Below, one piece after another: positions 20,001 through 31,999 of a DNA stretch of 64,000 nucleotides. A program made the position numbers and the translations under genes. How positions within the stretch are numbered: the stretch's first letter is position 1; the number at the start of each line of letters is the position of its first letter. Source of the DNA: Gracilaria domingensis (lineage: Eukaryota; Rhodophyta; Florideophyceae; Gracilariales; Gracilariaceae); the NCBI GenBank assembly GCA_022539475.1, contig VCMS01000111.1, positions 97,188 to 161,187 of the forward strand. Reading direction: 5' to 3'. A model generated the notes under the pieces. That model saw nothing but the letters and a program-made list of their open reading frames with translations, searched no databases and had not been told where the DNA came from.

Positions 20001-22982
20001 CATGAATTTGAGTAGCCGGGTAGGAAAAGGACGAGTGCATATTCGGAATCCTGCGCTGGGTAGGCTAGCATTCACGTCTATAGGAGGTGAAATGCTTTGG
20101 CGCGATCAGAATGTATTCTTACGGAAAGGCATTTTGAAGTACCGCCGCTCTGAATACAGGGTGAACGCTGGATATGAGCTGCCTCTGGGAGAAGGGGGTG
20201 ACTTCAAGTGGAATGTGAACGTCAACGTTCGCAGAGCAAACGTCAAGGATATTGCGCAGCTAGTGCTTTCAGGGAATGCTGTTGCTCGCGCCATGCAATC
20301 GCCAGCGAACAGCTTGGAGCAAAGTCGTATTGTCCATCTAAACGGACCTTTGTGGATTCAGAGGTTATCCCGGTCTCACGAATCGGATGGTAATACATCC
20401 GTTGAATCATGGGAAGTTCCTACAGATGTTTCTTTCTCTGAGCAAGTGGCATACTATCGTCAGATGATGAAAGAACTGGATGCCTCTATTGATCCAAAAC
20501 CGAAGCCAAAGCTACGGAAAAAGAAGTCGTACATGAGAACTCGAGACAGTCCGCTAACGATGGCCGACATACAAGGGGACGTGACGGGAATCATATCTGT
20601 GAAGTATGACTCCCGACTTGGAGAAGTCAGTGATAGCCCTTCAGCCGCAGGGGTGCTTCTTCAAGCTGCTCTCGATCAATTGACAAGGACATCGTTTTCA
20701 TTCAGGCTTGTTGGAGAAGAGTGCAAGATTGCTGACATGCCCATCGATAACATGCAGGCTTCGGGATCGTTTGAGGAAGGGGTACTGGACATGGGAACGA
20801 CGTTGTTTCAAAGCCAGGAACGGTTCGGAGCTGAAATGGGATGTCGAATAACTAGTGCGGGTTCTGTGCAAGCGTCTGCAGTGCTCGACAATGCGCCAGC
20901 GGGTTTGGTGAATCGATACGTTCAAGCGCCTGTTGACATAGACGGGAATTGTAGTGGTCGACTTCAGGTGGAGGGAAACTTGACTAACCCGCGAGCACTT
21001 GGTCGGCTGGTATGGACCAATGCATCGCTGAATGGTAAGGAAGTGCAAGGGGCAAAAACCGACTTGGCATGCGTGAACGGGCGATGCCTCCTCAACGTGA
21101 ATGCCAGAATCGGTGGGTCATCCAGAAGCGCTCGAGACCAGAGCGATGAGGAGCGATTGAACAGCTTGTTCTGGGACGATAGCGTGATGGCAGCTCTCCA
21201 GGATCTGGCGACCAGAACTGGTTCCAAGTTTGAATCTCAGTCGACACAGTCGTCTGTGTCGAAGAGGCAAAATGGGGGAAAGCGAGAGGACGGAGAAGCT
21301 GTGTCCGTGCGCGTGAGTGCGCCAGTGCGATTCTATCTTCGTCGATATGTCCAACGGAAGACGGCGAGCACGTTTTGGTCATTGCTCGAGCCCGTACTTG
21401 GAGGTGCATACCCAATTGATGATGAATGGATTGTTGCAGACGTGAAGGTGAAGAAATATGGCCTGCTGATGCTGAACACCGTGCTACCCGATCTGGGATG
21501 GCAGCGTGGAGATTCAGATATAAACTTGAGACTGTCCGGCACACTGGCGAGACCTGTGATTGAGGGCCGGGTAAGTGTGTACGACGGGGTGGTATGGCCT
21601 TCGATTCTTGGCGAAGCGCTTCACTCCCTACGTGGAGAAGTGTTATTCAACGAAAATGGATTGGTGAGCATAAAATATCTGAATGGAAGATGCGCGGGCA
21701 GGTGGCTGAATGTGAGCGGTGACATGTTCTTGTCGGAAAGCCATCAGGAGGAGGTGGAGGCAGAGTTATCGAGATTACAACAACGTGAGGTGACAAAACG
21801 TAAGACGAGAGCTCCAAGTAGCAGGAAGAGAAGAAGGTCACTGATAGCGAAGATCAATTTTGCAAAAAGTTGTCTCAGCAAGGCATCACGTGGCTTTAAC
21901 GTCGACTTTGGCGACGTTCCGATCAATTTCGAGAACGCGTTGTCGAGCCGGCTGTCCGCGAGAGTTGGGGTGAAGGGAGTGGTGACAAAAGCCGTGCTGG
22001 GAGGCTCGGTGGTATTTTCAGATGGGGAAATTGTGCTGTCTGGTGCTGGTTCTTCGTCAAGAGGTGCGCTGCGTTCGAGCGGTGGCGGCGAGCTTGGCGG
22101 CATGAGGTCCGTGGCCGGAGGGGTGGAGGGCCAAGCAGCGGCAGTGGGAAAGCTGAGTTCCGAGGCGCCGATGAAGGTGGCGCTCGGGGACAAGCTGGCG
22201 ACGCGCAAAGAATCAAATGAAGGTAATATTGAGATACGCAAGCTGGCGGTGGTTCTCGGGAGAGGAATGAAGGTGGTGCAGCCGCTGGTGCTGCGGGTGG
22301 ACGTGTCGGGCAAACTGGAGATCGAGGGCACGACGAGTGCGCCCCGGGCCCGGGGGGAGATCAACTTTGGACGGGGCAGCGTGAACGTGCTGGCGTCCAA
22401 GATGTGGGTGCGGCGTGGGGAGCGGTCGTTCGTGCGGGTGGCCAGCAATGGGAGCTCGGACGCGACGACGATGCAGCTGGCGGTGGAGGACGACGACTAC
22501 ATTGTGCGGGTGGCGGAGTGCGAGCCAGGGGCGTGGATGCAGCACATGACGGTGGAGGACAAGCGCGGCGGGCGGGGGGGGTGGGGGGAGGAGGGGGCGG
22601 AGTGGACGGAGGAGGTGGTGGGCGACGCGCGCGCGGGCGCGCTGGCGCTGCTGCGGCGGGTGGTGGAGAACTACGCGTCGGACGTGCTGAGCGTGGGGGG
22701 GCGCCTGCTGGGCGCGGAGTGGAAGCTGTTCCCGACGACGGTGGGGGAGGGGGGGCGCGCGGCGGGGGGGGGGACGCGCGGCGCGAGCTGGCGGCGGGCG
22801 CGCAGGTGCGCGCGGGCGGCGTGGCGCTGCGCGCGAAGCGCTCGGTGCGCGGCGTGCGCGCGGTGCGCGTGGCGGCGCGGGTGCTGCGTGCGCTCAGCGT
22901 GCACGTGGAGGCGGAGGGCGCGCGCCTGCGCGTGGGCGCCGCGCTGGCGCTGCGCGAGCGCGCCGACGCCGACCCACAGTAG
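17080..22982 (+). CDS. TIC236: TIC236/TamB-type (DUF490) plastid inner-envelope translocon protein; one frame break in a G run
   Basis: Giant beta-taco protein that bridges the plastid inner and outer envelopes in protein import; homologous to bacterial TamB. The N-terminus (from ATG 17080) is Arg/Pro/Ala-rich with MAWFVC and AFIGGF, compatible with a transit peptide. One membrane helix (~106-128) is followed by LNRKVKVGRIARCNPFTG, the conserved post-anchor segment of TamB/TIC236. About 1700 residues of repetitive beta-strand sequence come next. The C-terminal TamB domain includes LGRGMKVVQPL, a 'G.l.v.G....p...G.I....G.v' series and LGAEWKLFP. The frame is open to about 22764, where a run of 10 G (22764-22773) separates it from the frame that continues to a TAG at 22980-22982 with plausible TamB ending. 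Reading on in the first frame gives only Arg/Cys/Pro junk, so a one-base length error or real indel is likely. The product is then ~1967 residues. Confidence 0.88.
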
Positions 22983-23273
22983 CGCCACAACAAACAAAAC
23001 GCGCGCGCGCGCGCGCGCCCCGCGCTGTGCCGCACCCCCCCCCCCCCCCCACTGCTCGACGTACTCTCCCCAATCCCCCACCCCCCCCCCCTTCTTTCCT
23101 CCCACACCCCCCGCCACCACCCCCCCCACCCGCGCCCCCCCACCCAGCCCCTCACCCTGAAGGCCGAACACCCCCACCCCGCGCTGTTCTGTCTCCCCAT
23201 CACGCCGCTCTCCGCCGCGCCTGCATCGTCGCCCGCCCCCGTCGCGGCGCCATGCTGCGCGAAGCGCCCCGCC
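22983..23273. repeat. (CG)n and C-rich simple sequence between TIC236 and the TALE gene
   Basis: 291 bases containing a (CG)n run (about 22998-23016) and several poly-C tracts (about 23033-23150). It presumably serves as terminator of TIC236 and promoter of the TALE gene. Confidence 0.6.
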
Positions 23274-24743
23274 ATGTCGCGCGACGACCGCTACGACCCC
23301 ACGCCCCTCCGTCTGCGCCCACCCTTCCTGCAGTACCCCATCGACGCGCACGAGCCTTACCCTAGCGCGCAGCTCCCCCTTCCCACGCACGACATCATTG
23401 CGCCGCCGCCGCCGCCCGCCGCAGCCGCGCACTACGGCAGGGAGCGCGCGCTGCCCGACTTCCCGCCGCCGCCAGACCATGTGGACGGCGTGGCGCCGCC
23501 GCCGCCGCCGCACGCGCTGCCGCCTGATCCGCCGCCGCCGCCGCCGCCGTTGGGCGCGCACCATGTGCACGCGCTGCCGCATTCGCTGCCGCCCGCCGAC
23601 CATGCGCCGCCGCTGTCGCACGCAATGGCGCAGCCGCTGGGCGTGGGCGATGGCGCGCCGCACCACGGCGGCGCGCTGCCGTCGCACCACGCGCTGCCCA
23701 CGTCGGCGGATCTGGCGCCGCACGCCGTGGGCGCGCCCACGGCGGCCGCGCCGTTCCAGCCCACGGTGGACAGCGCGCTGGGCGCCGAGTACGGCAGCTT
23801 CGCGTCGCTGGCGGCGTCCATCGCACGGCACCCGAGCCTGGTTGTGGTGCTCAAGCGCGTGTTTGCGGCCAGCGGCATGTACCCGTTCGATGCGGACGCG
23901 CAGCTGGCCGACACGCTGCTGAGTGGAGAGAGGAAGTGTGAGTCGGTGCGGCACTGCGCCGAGGTGAGCGGGCTGCCGCGCGCCGTGGCTCAGTTCTCGA
24001 GCGTGGAAGTGTTCATGTCGGCGCTGATCACGGCGCTGTCGGACGTGCGCTGCGGGCTGGGCACGATGGCGAACCCTGCGCTGCGGCAGGCGTTGGACAC
24101 GGTGTGCAGCCGGCAGCGCATGGTGGGCGGCGGCGTGGGCGTCGGCGTGGGCGTCGGCGGCGGCGGCGGCGCGGCGGCGGCTGTTGGCGGCCACCACAGC
24201 GTGTGGCGCGACGAGCGACACATTCAGAAAGGGGTGGGCTCTGGACGCACGCCGCTGTCTGAGAAGGCCAAGGCGGCGCTGGAACGGTGGTTCCACGACA
24301 ACCTGGAGAACCCGTACCCTACGATCGAGCAGAAGCTGGAGCTGGCGCGCGTGTGCTCGATGAGCCTCAACTCGGTGAACAACTGGTTTGGAAACAAGAG
24401 GATGCGAATCAAGAGGAAGATGCTGAACGTGACGAGTGGGGCGTTTGATGGAGGCTCTATCTCTGAGAAGGTGCTGGCGCCGCGATCCAAGTGGAGGGCG
24501 GTGGTGGTGTCTAAGATGAACGGGCGCGCGGGACGGGAGGTGGTGGCTAGCGCTACTGGACGGGCTGGCGGAGGAGGCGGGGGCGGAGGTGGCGGAGGAG
24601 GCGGGACGTTTGGCGCGGAGGAGGGCGCGTTTGGCGCGGGCGCGCGGGGCGCGCCGGGCACTGTGGTGGGGGGGGCGCTGGGCGTGGCGCTGGACGGCAT
24701 GGCGGCGGGCGCGGCGCACGCGGGGCGGCTGGAGAACCTGTGA
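23274..24743 (+). CDS. TALE-class homeodomain transcription factor with PBX-like upstream domain
   Basis: 489 residues. The homeodomain (~322-384) contains NLENPYPTIEQKLELAR, with the three-residue loop extension of TALE proteins, followed by LNSVNNWFGNKRMRIKRK (recognition helix, DNA-contacting Asn). VNNWFGNKR.R.K is the form typical of PBC/PBX-like TALE proteins; KNOX and BEL usually read 'INNWFINQRKR' or similar. A conserved-looking helical block (~167-275, including FASLAASIARHPSLVVVLKR) lies upstream and could be a PBC-homology dimerisation domain. The N-terminal ~160 residues are His/Pro/Ala-rich with poly-Pro tracts. Poly-Gly runs occur at ~285-305 and ~430-445. In green algae and plants, TALE heterodimers control the haploid-diploid transition; the same role here is inference. 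Confidence 0.9.
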   Translation: MSRDDRYDPTPLRLRPPFLQYPIDAHEPYPSAQLPLPTHDIIAPPPPPAAAAHYGRERALPDFPPPPDHVDGVAPPPPPHALPPDPPPPPPPLGAHHVHALPHSLPPADHAPPLSHAMAQPLGVGDGAPHHGGALPSHHALPTSADLAPHAVGAPTAAAPFQPTVDSALGAEYGSFASLAASIARHPSLVVVLKRVFAASGMYPFDADAQLADTLLSGERKCESVRHCAEVSGLPRAVAQFSSVEVFMSALITALSDVRCGLGTMANPALRQALDTVCSRQRMVGGGVGVGVGVGGGGGAAAAVGGHHSVWRDERHIQKGVGSGRTPLSEKAKAALERWFHDNLENPYPTIEQKLELARVCSMSLNSVNNWFGNKRMRIKRKMLNVTSGAFDGGSISEKVLAPRSKWRAVVVSKMNGRAGREVVASATGRAGGGGGGGGGGGGGTFGAEEGAFGAGARGAPGTVVGGALGVALDGMAAGAAHAGRLENL

Positions 24744-25131
24744 GCGCGGCGCGGCGCGTGTTGGGGCGGGTGGGGGGGGGTTGGGGCGTTGGGGGGGGGG
24801 GGGGGTGGTCACCCGGTGGTGGGGTGGTGCACAGGGGGCGGCGGGTCGGGCGCCGAAATCGGGCCCGAGGGCCGATTTGGGCGGCCGTGTGGGGGGGCGC
24901 CTGTTTTGGCCTTTTTTTGTTTTTTTTTTTTATATTTGCTGCGTGCGTGTGCGCCTGCGCGCTTTGTATGTGCTAAGAAGATACGTGCTGGATGCGTTTT
25001 TTGTAAAGCTGAGATGTGTGTGGCGCGGCCCTTGATGGGACGTGGCCTGTTGCTGCTGCTGCGCCGCGCTGCCGCCGCCGTGTGCCGCGCGCGCGTGTGT
25101 GGCGTACCTTCATTCGCGTGTGATTGGCGCG

Positions 25132-25158
25132 CCGCGCGCGCGCGCGCGCGCGCGCGCT
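25132..25158. repeat. (CG)n dinucleotide tract
   Basis: About 27 bases of alternating C and G, able to adopt Z-DNA in principle. Confidence 0.8.
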
Positions 25159-25199
25159 GCTGCGCCGCTGGACTTGCGCGCTGTCGCGATGAGCTGTCT

Positions 25200-25265
25200 G
25201 CCGCCGCGCCGCCGCGCCGCCGCGCCGCCGCGCCGCCGCGCCGCCGCGCCGCCGCGCGCGCGCGC
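25200..25265. repeat. CCG/GCCGCC-type repeat
   Basis: Tandem 8-base CCGCCGCG-like units, running into a GC dinucleotide tract. Confidence 0.8.
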
Positions 25266-25366
25266 GGCGCCTGAATTTTGGCGCGCGCGCATCTCTCGCT
25301 GAAGGTATCTGAAATCTTGTTTTTTTCTTTAAACAAACGACTGCTTCGTTTCCAAATGGCGCGCTG

Positions 25367-25471
25367 TTGCGCTTGGCGCGCGCTTGCGCTTCATCTCGCG
25401 CTTGCGCTTCATCTTGCGCTTGCGCTTGCGCTTGCGCTTGCGCTTGCGCTCGCGCTTGCGCTCGCGCTTGG
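25367..25471. repeat. GCGCTT hexanucleotide repeat, imperfect
   Basis: Roughly 15 copies of a 6-base unit (GCGCTT, with TCATCT and CTCGCG variants). Read as protein on the plus strand it gives an Ala/Leu string, but no gene context supports coding. Confidence 0.8.
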
Positions 25472-28400
25472 CGCGCGCGCGCTGTGTGGCGCTGCGGCGC
25501 GCATGACGTTACGCGCCGCGCCGCGAGTGGCCTCATCACACATGCTTCCATACATGTTTCCTTTCTGTGCTGATTCATTCACGCCGCCGCCGCCGCGCGC
25601 GCGCCGCTTGCCGCGTAGAAAAGGCGCCGCGCGCCGCGCGCCGCGCGCCGCCGCGCCCGCCACCCAATGCGCCGCGCACGCTTGGCCGCCGCCCCCACGT
25701 CCGCGCGACGATTTCTCACCGCGCCGCGCGCCTGTTTGGCGGCGAAGGTAAGCGCGCCTCCAATCATCACGCGCGTGATGATTCATTCGGAAAACCGCGC
25801 GCCACGTATTCTTCTCAGCAAGCATGCGGATGCTTGTCGACAACATTTTAGTGTGCGCTGCGCCTCGCGCTGTCCAAGTGTCAAAGCGCTGCTTGGTACC
25901 ACATTTTTTTTTGGAACTACTACCAGTCGCAAAGCACTGGCTGCGCTGCTGCGCGCGCTGCGGGCGTGTGGGCGCGCTCCTTACGCACAAGCGACGCACA
26001 AACATATCGCATCTCACGTACGGCGCAGATGGTTGGTGAGTCAGGCGCAGTCGCGCCCGCACGCCAACGTCGCATGTTGCCGAGTGCCGTTTCCGTCGGT
26101 ACGGCGTGCAGCGCAGCGCAGCGCAGCGCACCACCACCACCAGCCACTGCGCCTGTCCCCCAAAGTCGCAACTGTGAAGAGAAACCTGTAGCAGTATTCT
26201 CCCCCATTTGCGCGCACTTGCACCGCCAAGTTACGCGTACACCAATCAGTTGCGCGCGTCTGCCCTTGTCCACCACCCTCCTGCAACCTCTCACGCAAAC
26301 CAACCCCAAAACTGCATTGCACTCGACAACACCTGCCATCTAACTTACCAACGCGACTGTTGCCACACTGCACACAGAGTCTGCACCACTTACTACCCTC
26401 CGTTTGTCATCGTCCAAATCGCTCGCGTGCTCTTCATCCACCAAAGCACAGCCACTTATTTTTAGAAGCACGCGCTTTTGGAACCCATTCACACACCATT
26501 TTGATACACAACACCGCCGCCCTGCCAGTGAAACAACTACAACCGTTACTGCGGAGCAACCGCACCGTAGCAGCCGTGAAACCTCCAGCACTTTTTGAGT
26601 CTACAGTTTCATGTGACACTCTTTCACTCACACACTACAACAGTAAGCCGCGCGAAGAATCTCACAACACCACAACCAGCAGCAAACCGTTTGACATTTC
26701 GTGATCGATACTTGTAGCTGTATGCCATCATCCCCCGCAACCTGCGCAGTACCGTGAATAAAACATTTTTTATAATAATAATAACAAAACTCTCTTCGCT
26801 CGTACCGCCAGCGTACTTGCTCTGTTCCGCAACAAAACGTCCAATGGACCCCACTGGGGGGCAACATGCAACGCGGGACAAACCCGCACTTCTCCTCAGT
26901 TTGCTTGCTTCCTTTCCAAGCGAAAGGACGCAGCCAGATTGCCCCCCTCGCAAGACTTTCAAACAAGCTCAACAAACAGCCACAGATGGAGCTGCTCCAA
27001 GTACCCTTCAGTTAATAATGAGATCATCCAAAAATTCAACACTCCAACACAAGCAGAGACCAGCAGCCAACCCTTCTGAACAACTTGTACATTCAGCACA
27101 TCTCTTAACACATGTTGGGGGGCAACGGCGTTAGCTCTAACCCACTACTCTTCATCAATTGCTCTTGTCACAAAGTTTATGGTCAAAATATTCGTCCACT
27201 TCATAATCATAAAGCTAATTTCCTTCACCCTCGTACAACACGTAAACGCTGCGTGCAACTCACCAAAATGATCTAGTTGTACCATCTCTGTTTCTGCTCC
27301 AAGTACAAGTGATTAAAATCAACCACGGGATAGCATTGCTCGCACCACAGCAAACGCAGTACCATCTAGTTTTTAAGTCCCACACTAAACGAGAGCGTAG
27401 CTATAGCACATCAACTCATCTGCGACGCCAGTAATGACTTTTTCTGCAGCTCTTAGTGCTAACAAAACCGTTTGTTGTAACAGCATTCAGCCCTCATTTG
27501 CCCGTTACGCTGCAAAAGTCCCATGAATTACGGTACCCTATGAAACAAAACAATCCGCAAAGGTCAAAGGTTCGTCAGCAACATTCATTTTTTGGCACTA
27601 TTACTGTCGTACAATAGTACAATCATCGTCAGGAATCGTGTCGACGTACCTGAGGGGCTGATATTCTTTCCTCAGGGACCTTTTGGTTCGTTCGAGTGCA
27701 ACGATCGGTTACCAGAAACCAAATCAGGAACGTAAAGAATTTGGTCCAAAATGAAGATTGGTTGACCACGCCGCCGCGACCTATGTGCCATGAGAGCTTC
27801 GGTTCTGGTTGAATATGCGTTCGGTTTCAACCAAAGGGTCTTGGTGGTCCATGGTCCTTCCCGTGGAACCAAACTTGCTTCTTCTGTGAGCACCACGCAA
27901 TTTGTGATGATTTTGATTTTTGAATTATCCTCAATATTTGTCCCAGTGTCATTAAGCCTACACAACACCAGTGGTTGTCATATAAAAACTAGCTTATCAC
28001 AATCTTGTTTCAGGAAGGCATTTAAGATAAAACAGCGCGGATGGTAAAGTAAAGCACTCAAGACAATGTACTCCGGAGCGCCAGTTTAAGCAAATAACCA
28101 GTATTAATGTTACTCAGCAGTTTGCGGGGCTAACTGAACAACATATCTATTTGACTCTTCCCAACCCAGCTCTATCAGTCAGCAGCGGGAGGATCGACTT
28201 GTCCCGAAGGACAAGTAACAATTTATTGTGCTCACATTCTCAGTTATCAGTCAGAAGCCAAATGCAGTGAGTCTACGCTTCTGACTGCTTTCTGTGTCCA
28301 CCAAAAATAATTCAACAATAAATAGGGCTTCATCTGAAGAAGACCACCATATCTTAGGTATCTAATAAACTTAATTTCTCTGTTAAAGTTATGAAAAGTA

Positions 28401-29363
28401 GTGCGCTAATAAGTCCATTGCAGCATTTGTGACCATCATCACACATCAGCGTTCCCACTAATAGATAGCAATTCTGGTTTGGAAAAAAACAAGGACCGCC
28501 GCCAGAAGCTTTCAGAGACTGTCAGACGAGCATCCAAAACTGTTCCTCCCAACTTCCGACGAGAACTCGAAAAGCAAATTTCTAAGAACTGAGCCAAACT
28601 TCAAAAACAAACTCGAATAGATACATTAAAAACTTGTGCCATATTTCGGACACAAGCTCAAAAGCAATTGATAAACTCTGTGTCAATTTCCGGTACAAAC
28701 GCAAACAAACCGGCTGAAGCTCTTCCCAATCTCTAGACATAAGCTCGTAATTTTTTTGAATGATTATTGGTAGGTAATCTTCAAGCGTAGGCAAAAAATT
28801 GGAAAAAAAAGAGAAAAAAAAGGCAAAAAGTATCACAAGACGAAAACGATGAAATTTAAAAAAAGACCCACCACAGTCAGTAATGACAAAAGAAGGGTGT
28901 AAAATGGAACAAGGCGAACAGTTTTTGCTGTTGTTTACGTACTGGTAGAATAGATGACGAATGTTTGAAATAGACCGAAGACAGGATAGCTCTCCCACCA
29001 GTTCGCTTTTACAGGGGCTAGCAAGTCTCAACTTTACCGCTCTCTTCGGCTTAATTTGGAATTGTGGTCTGATTTGGATCAACTCCAATTCAAACTCTGT
29101 CACAGGATAGCGCACCACAAATCATCATCAAAGGGTCCAAGACACCTTGGATTCTGTAAACGTCCTCAAGAAGGATGTGAAATCAGAAGGCATGAACCAA
29201 GAACCAGCTGTGCACTGCATTCAAGTTTACGTAGCGCTCATCTAGAATTTATTCTGACACCGAAAGCCTTGCCGATCCAAAGTCGAAACTGACCATCTTG
29301 CCAATATAAAAAGCGGACAACACAGAATGTTTACCATACATTTTCTTACTTCCACCACCTGCA

Positions 29364-31244
29364 ATGCCGCCTTCTATGCGTAAGCAAACAGCGGCAAACA
29401 AGCGACGAAATATTCGTGACGATCTTTGTACTCAACAACGACGCCACGCTTTGCATCTTCTTCGCCAGCAAAAACGTACCAGTACTATCGTTTCCAATAC
29501 TGGCATTTCAAAGACCACGTTACACCGCATCCGTACGGCTTTGAAAAGCAACTCTCATTCTAAGATCGAGCAGCTTTTGAATCCTGCAAAGCACCGAGCC
29601 GGACAAAAGGCAGTGATTGGAACTGAAGAAAGCAAACTGATCGTCGAACATATGACGCGCGCATCAGACCGAGGTTTTGCGGTCAACGTTGCTACTGCAA
29701 AACACATTATGGGCAGTATAGCAAACGAAGAACGCTCAGGATTTGAATAGGGTTGTCCATCCGATGATGCCGTTCGTGCTTGGAGAGCGCAAAACAGGGA
29801 TATCTTTTTGCGAAAGATAGAGTCGAAACAAGCCGTGAAAATACTAGCCGAGGACCCGAAACACGTTAGAACCTACGCAGATTGCTTGAAAGCCGTTCAG
29901 GAGTTCAATCCATCTATATTTGATAACGGGGACTTTGTTTGGAACCTGGACGAAACAGCCATCGACCCGCAGTTCGGAAAGCGTGTGAAAACGTTCTCCA
30001 GTTCGAGTTCTTCTCACGGTGGTTATCGCGCTGCGTTTGTCGGGAACAAGAGTGGAAGACATGTAACGGCAGTGTTGGCAGTTTCGGCGTCAGGAAAGAA
30101 AGCCCCTCCTATATTCGTAGTTGAGGGAAAAAACGTCATGTCCGGATGGTTCATGGGACTTGACAAGGAGATATTCCATCTCAATGGAGAGCCTCATTCT
30201 CTCTGTTCCGACAAGTGGTTGCCCGGTGACAGCATGGTAGTCGCAACCAAATCCAGTTCTGTCACAAAAGATGTTCTGCCGCTCATCATTGAGCACCTCT
30301 CCAAGTTCATCAGGAAATTTGTTCCGCAGGACACTGCTGTTTTGCTTCTCTTGGATGGGCACTTCTCCCGAAATGGCGCTGCGTGGCTTGAAACCTGTCA
30401 AGCCCACAATATTGAAGTTGTGCAAAGCCCCGCAAATACCACCCATTTCCTGCAACCCATTGATCAGTTCGTGAACAAAAGGTTCAAACAAGCCGTTCGC
30501 GGAATGCGGGATGAACTTATGGATATTGCTCCTTTGCAGCTCAGTTCTATAAGGTTGAAATTGATGCTGGGTGTCTGTGGATGGGAGCGTGTGTCGCATG
30601 ACGACATACAAAATAGTTGGAAGCGTTGTTATTTGTGGCCAATGGACTTTCGCTTTGTCGAAGAATTTGAGCGAAAAGCCGGATGAATCAAGAAGAAGCC
30701 CGTGGTTTCTGTCAGTAGCCTCGCACGCGCTGGGTATAGTCAGCGCAATTGCGATAGTAGCGCATACCAGAAGGTGAAGGAAATCATGGAATCCTCTCTT
30801 GGTCCAGCTTTGGCATTGAACCAGATACTTTGTGTTTTGCAGAGCAAACCAACAACGGCACAGATATTGGGAAAGTATGAGAAGGACATAGAGCCTCCGG
30901 TCTCTACGACTACCCGTAAGAACAGTCGTGTGCTTTCCGCAGGATTATCGGCAAAATACTTGACAGTTCAGGAGCTGATCGAAGCACGAAAGAGTCGCGA
31001 GCGCAACCCTGTGTGTCGAAGTTCGAAGAGAGCAAAGATGAGTTCCTTGAATGATGCATCAACCTCTATGCTAGGCGTCAATGGAACTGCGGCGGACTCT
31101 GGAAACACTGTGCAACGCTTGGTGGAGGAAAAAGACTGTGCAAAGAGTGATGGGGCTGTACGCGCGAAAGACGGTGGTGTGTCTGAGAATGAAGCGCATG
31201 CAGTTATTGCCCTTCGTCAGTTGAGTGGTGAAGGTCCAAATTGA
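29364..31244 (+). pseudogene. Pogo/CENP-B-like (DDE_1) transposase, element 1, with two in-frame stops
   Basis: One continuous plus-strand frame of ~626 codons is broken only by TAG at 29748 and TGA at 30684; no frameshift is needed. The N-terminus (~10-75) is basic and resembles a helix-turn-helix DNA-binding region (TGISKTTLHRI). The DDE_1 catalytic core follows: VWNLDETAI (first Asp), LLLLDGHFSRNG (second Asp) and HFLQPIDQFVNKRFK (third Asp), all three acidic residues present. The C-terminal part after the second stop is Ser/Lys-rich, without a known domain. It is clearly paralogous to the transposase of element 2 at 32364. With two stops it should be inactive unless read through. Terminal inverted repeats and target duplication were not identified, so element ends are unknown. 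Confidence 0.85.
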
Positions 31245-31999
31245 ACCGCCTGACTGTCATTGGTCCTTGTCGTGGACACATTAGGACGCCAATAATATCT
31301 TTAGTAGTATCAGAGTAAAGTGAGCGATGTGCTTTGTTGAAGTTGAAGGAGACTTGGTCGTCTCGATTCAGCTAATTTCTGGATGATAACGACCTACGGA
31401 ACAGCCTGATTTGCAACAGATAGAAAATACGATCCAAATTAGGCCATTGAGAGGGGTAGCTATTCAATGAGAGTATCAAGTCGTATAAATTATTTCTACG
31501 CATTTTTAACTTTTAGGATACTCGTAAGAATTTTTCAGACATCTAATCGCCTTAATAATGCGTTACGAAGTCTGTCTCTTCATTTTCAAGCCTAAGTTTT
31601 TCTCTTGCTGACATCATTTACAGAGCCTTCTAGAATTCGCAAAATAATCTGAAGGTTTTTGAACATTTTTACAAGTTAATTCTAAATATATCCATCCATA
31701 CTAAGATTAAATGTCAAAGAGCGTCTTCGAGACCTTTCTGCAAATTATTTCGTAATTTTTGAGCACTTCATGAACACTCTAGAACGATCATGTGAACCGA
31801 CGCTGAATCTCCGCTAAGCATTTGGACTTCCGAAAGATTGTGTTGTGGATCTCGGGAGTTTGTGAAGGGTCTAAAAGTTTTTAGAGCTAATGGAAGTTGC
31901 CGGTGTGGTCACACAAAAACCACCACGCTGCATGTCCGGTGCTCCACACTGCCCACCGTACACAGTGTACAGTGGGCAGTGTGGAGCTGTGTCACGTAC
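31245..31999. other. AT-rich spacer between the two pogo-like elements
   Basis: No gene recognised. It probably includes the right flank of element 1 and ends in a 47-base palindrome next to the left terminal repeat of element 2. Confidence 0.5.
31942..31988. repeat. 47-base near-perfect palindrome
   Basis: Outer arms of 16 bases (GCTCCACACTGCCCAC and its complement) pair perfectly. Inside them, after one mismatch, GTACAC pairs with GTGTAC. It lies 11 bases outside the left terminal repeat of the element starting at 32000. Confidence 0.85.

Larger units (their letters stand above)
24744..29363. other. 4.6 kb without a recognised gene, passing from GC-rich repeats to AT-rich DNA
   Basis: The first ~1.4 kb (24744-26150) is extremely GC-rich with G runs, (CG)n, CCG-type and GCGCTT-type repeats. 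Open frames there are compositional artefacts in all frames. From about 26200 the sequence becomes AT-richer and carries no credible coding frame. A 98-codon minus-strand frame (27672-27968) and a 178-codon frame (28582-29118) have no motif I recognise; the latter is low-complexity. The stretch before 29363 presumably includes the left end of the first pogo-like element, but no terminal inverted repeat was found. Confidence 0.5.

Noticed and set aside
22671-24812. 713-codon minus-strand open frame
   Set aside because: It is the GC-rich shadow of the TALE gene and TIC236 end; an Arg/His/Pro string with no motif.
24973-26140. Several open frames of 140-240 codons downstream of the TALE gene
   Set aside because: Encode simple Ala/Arg/Gln repeats from the (CG)n and hexanucleotide tracts; no start context or motif.
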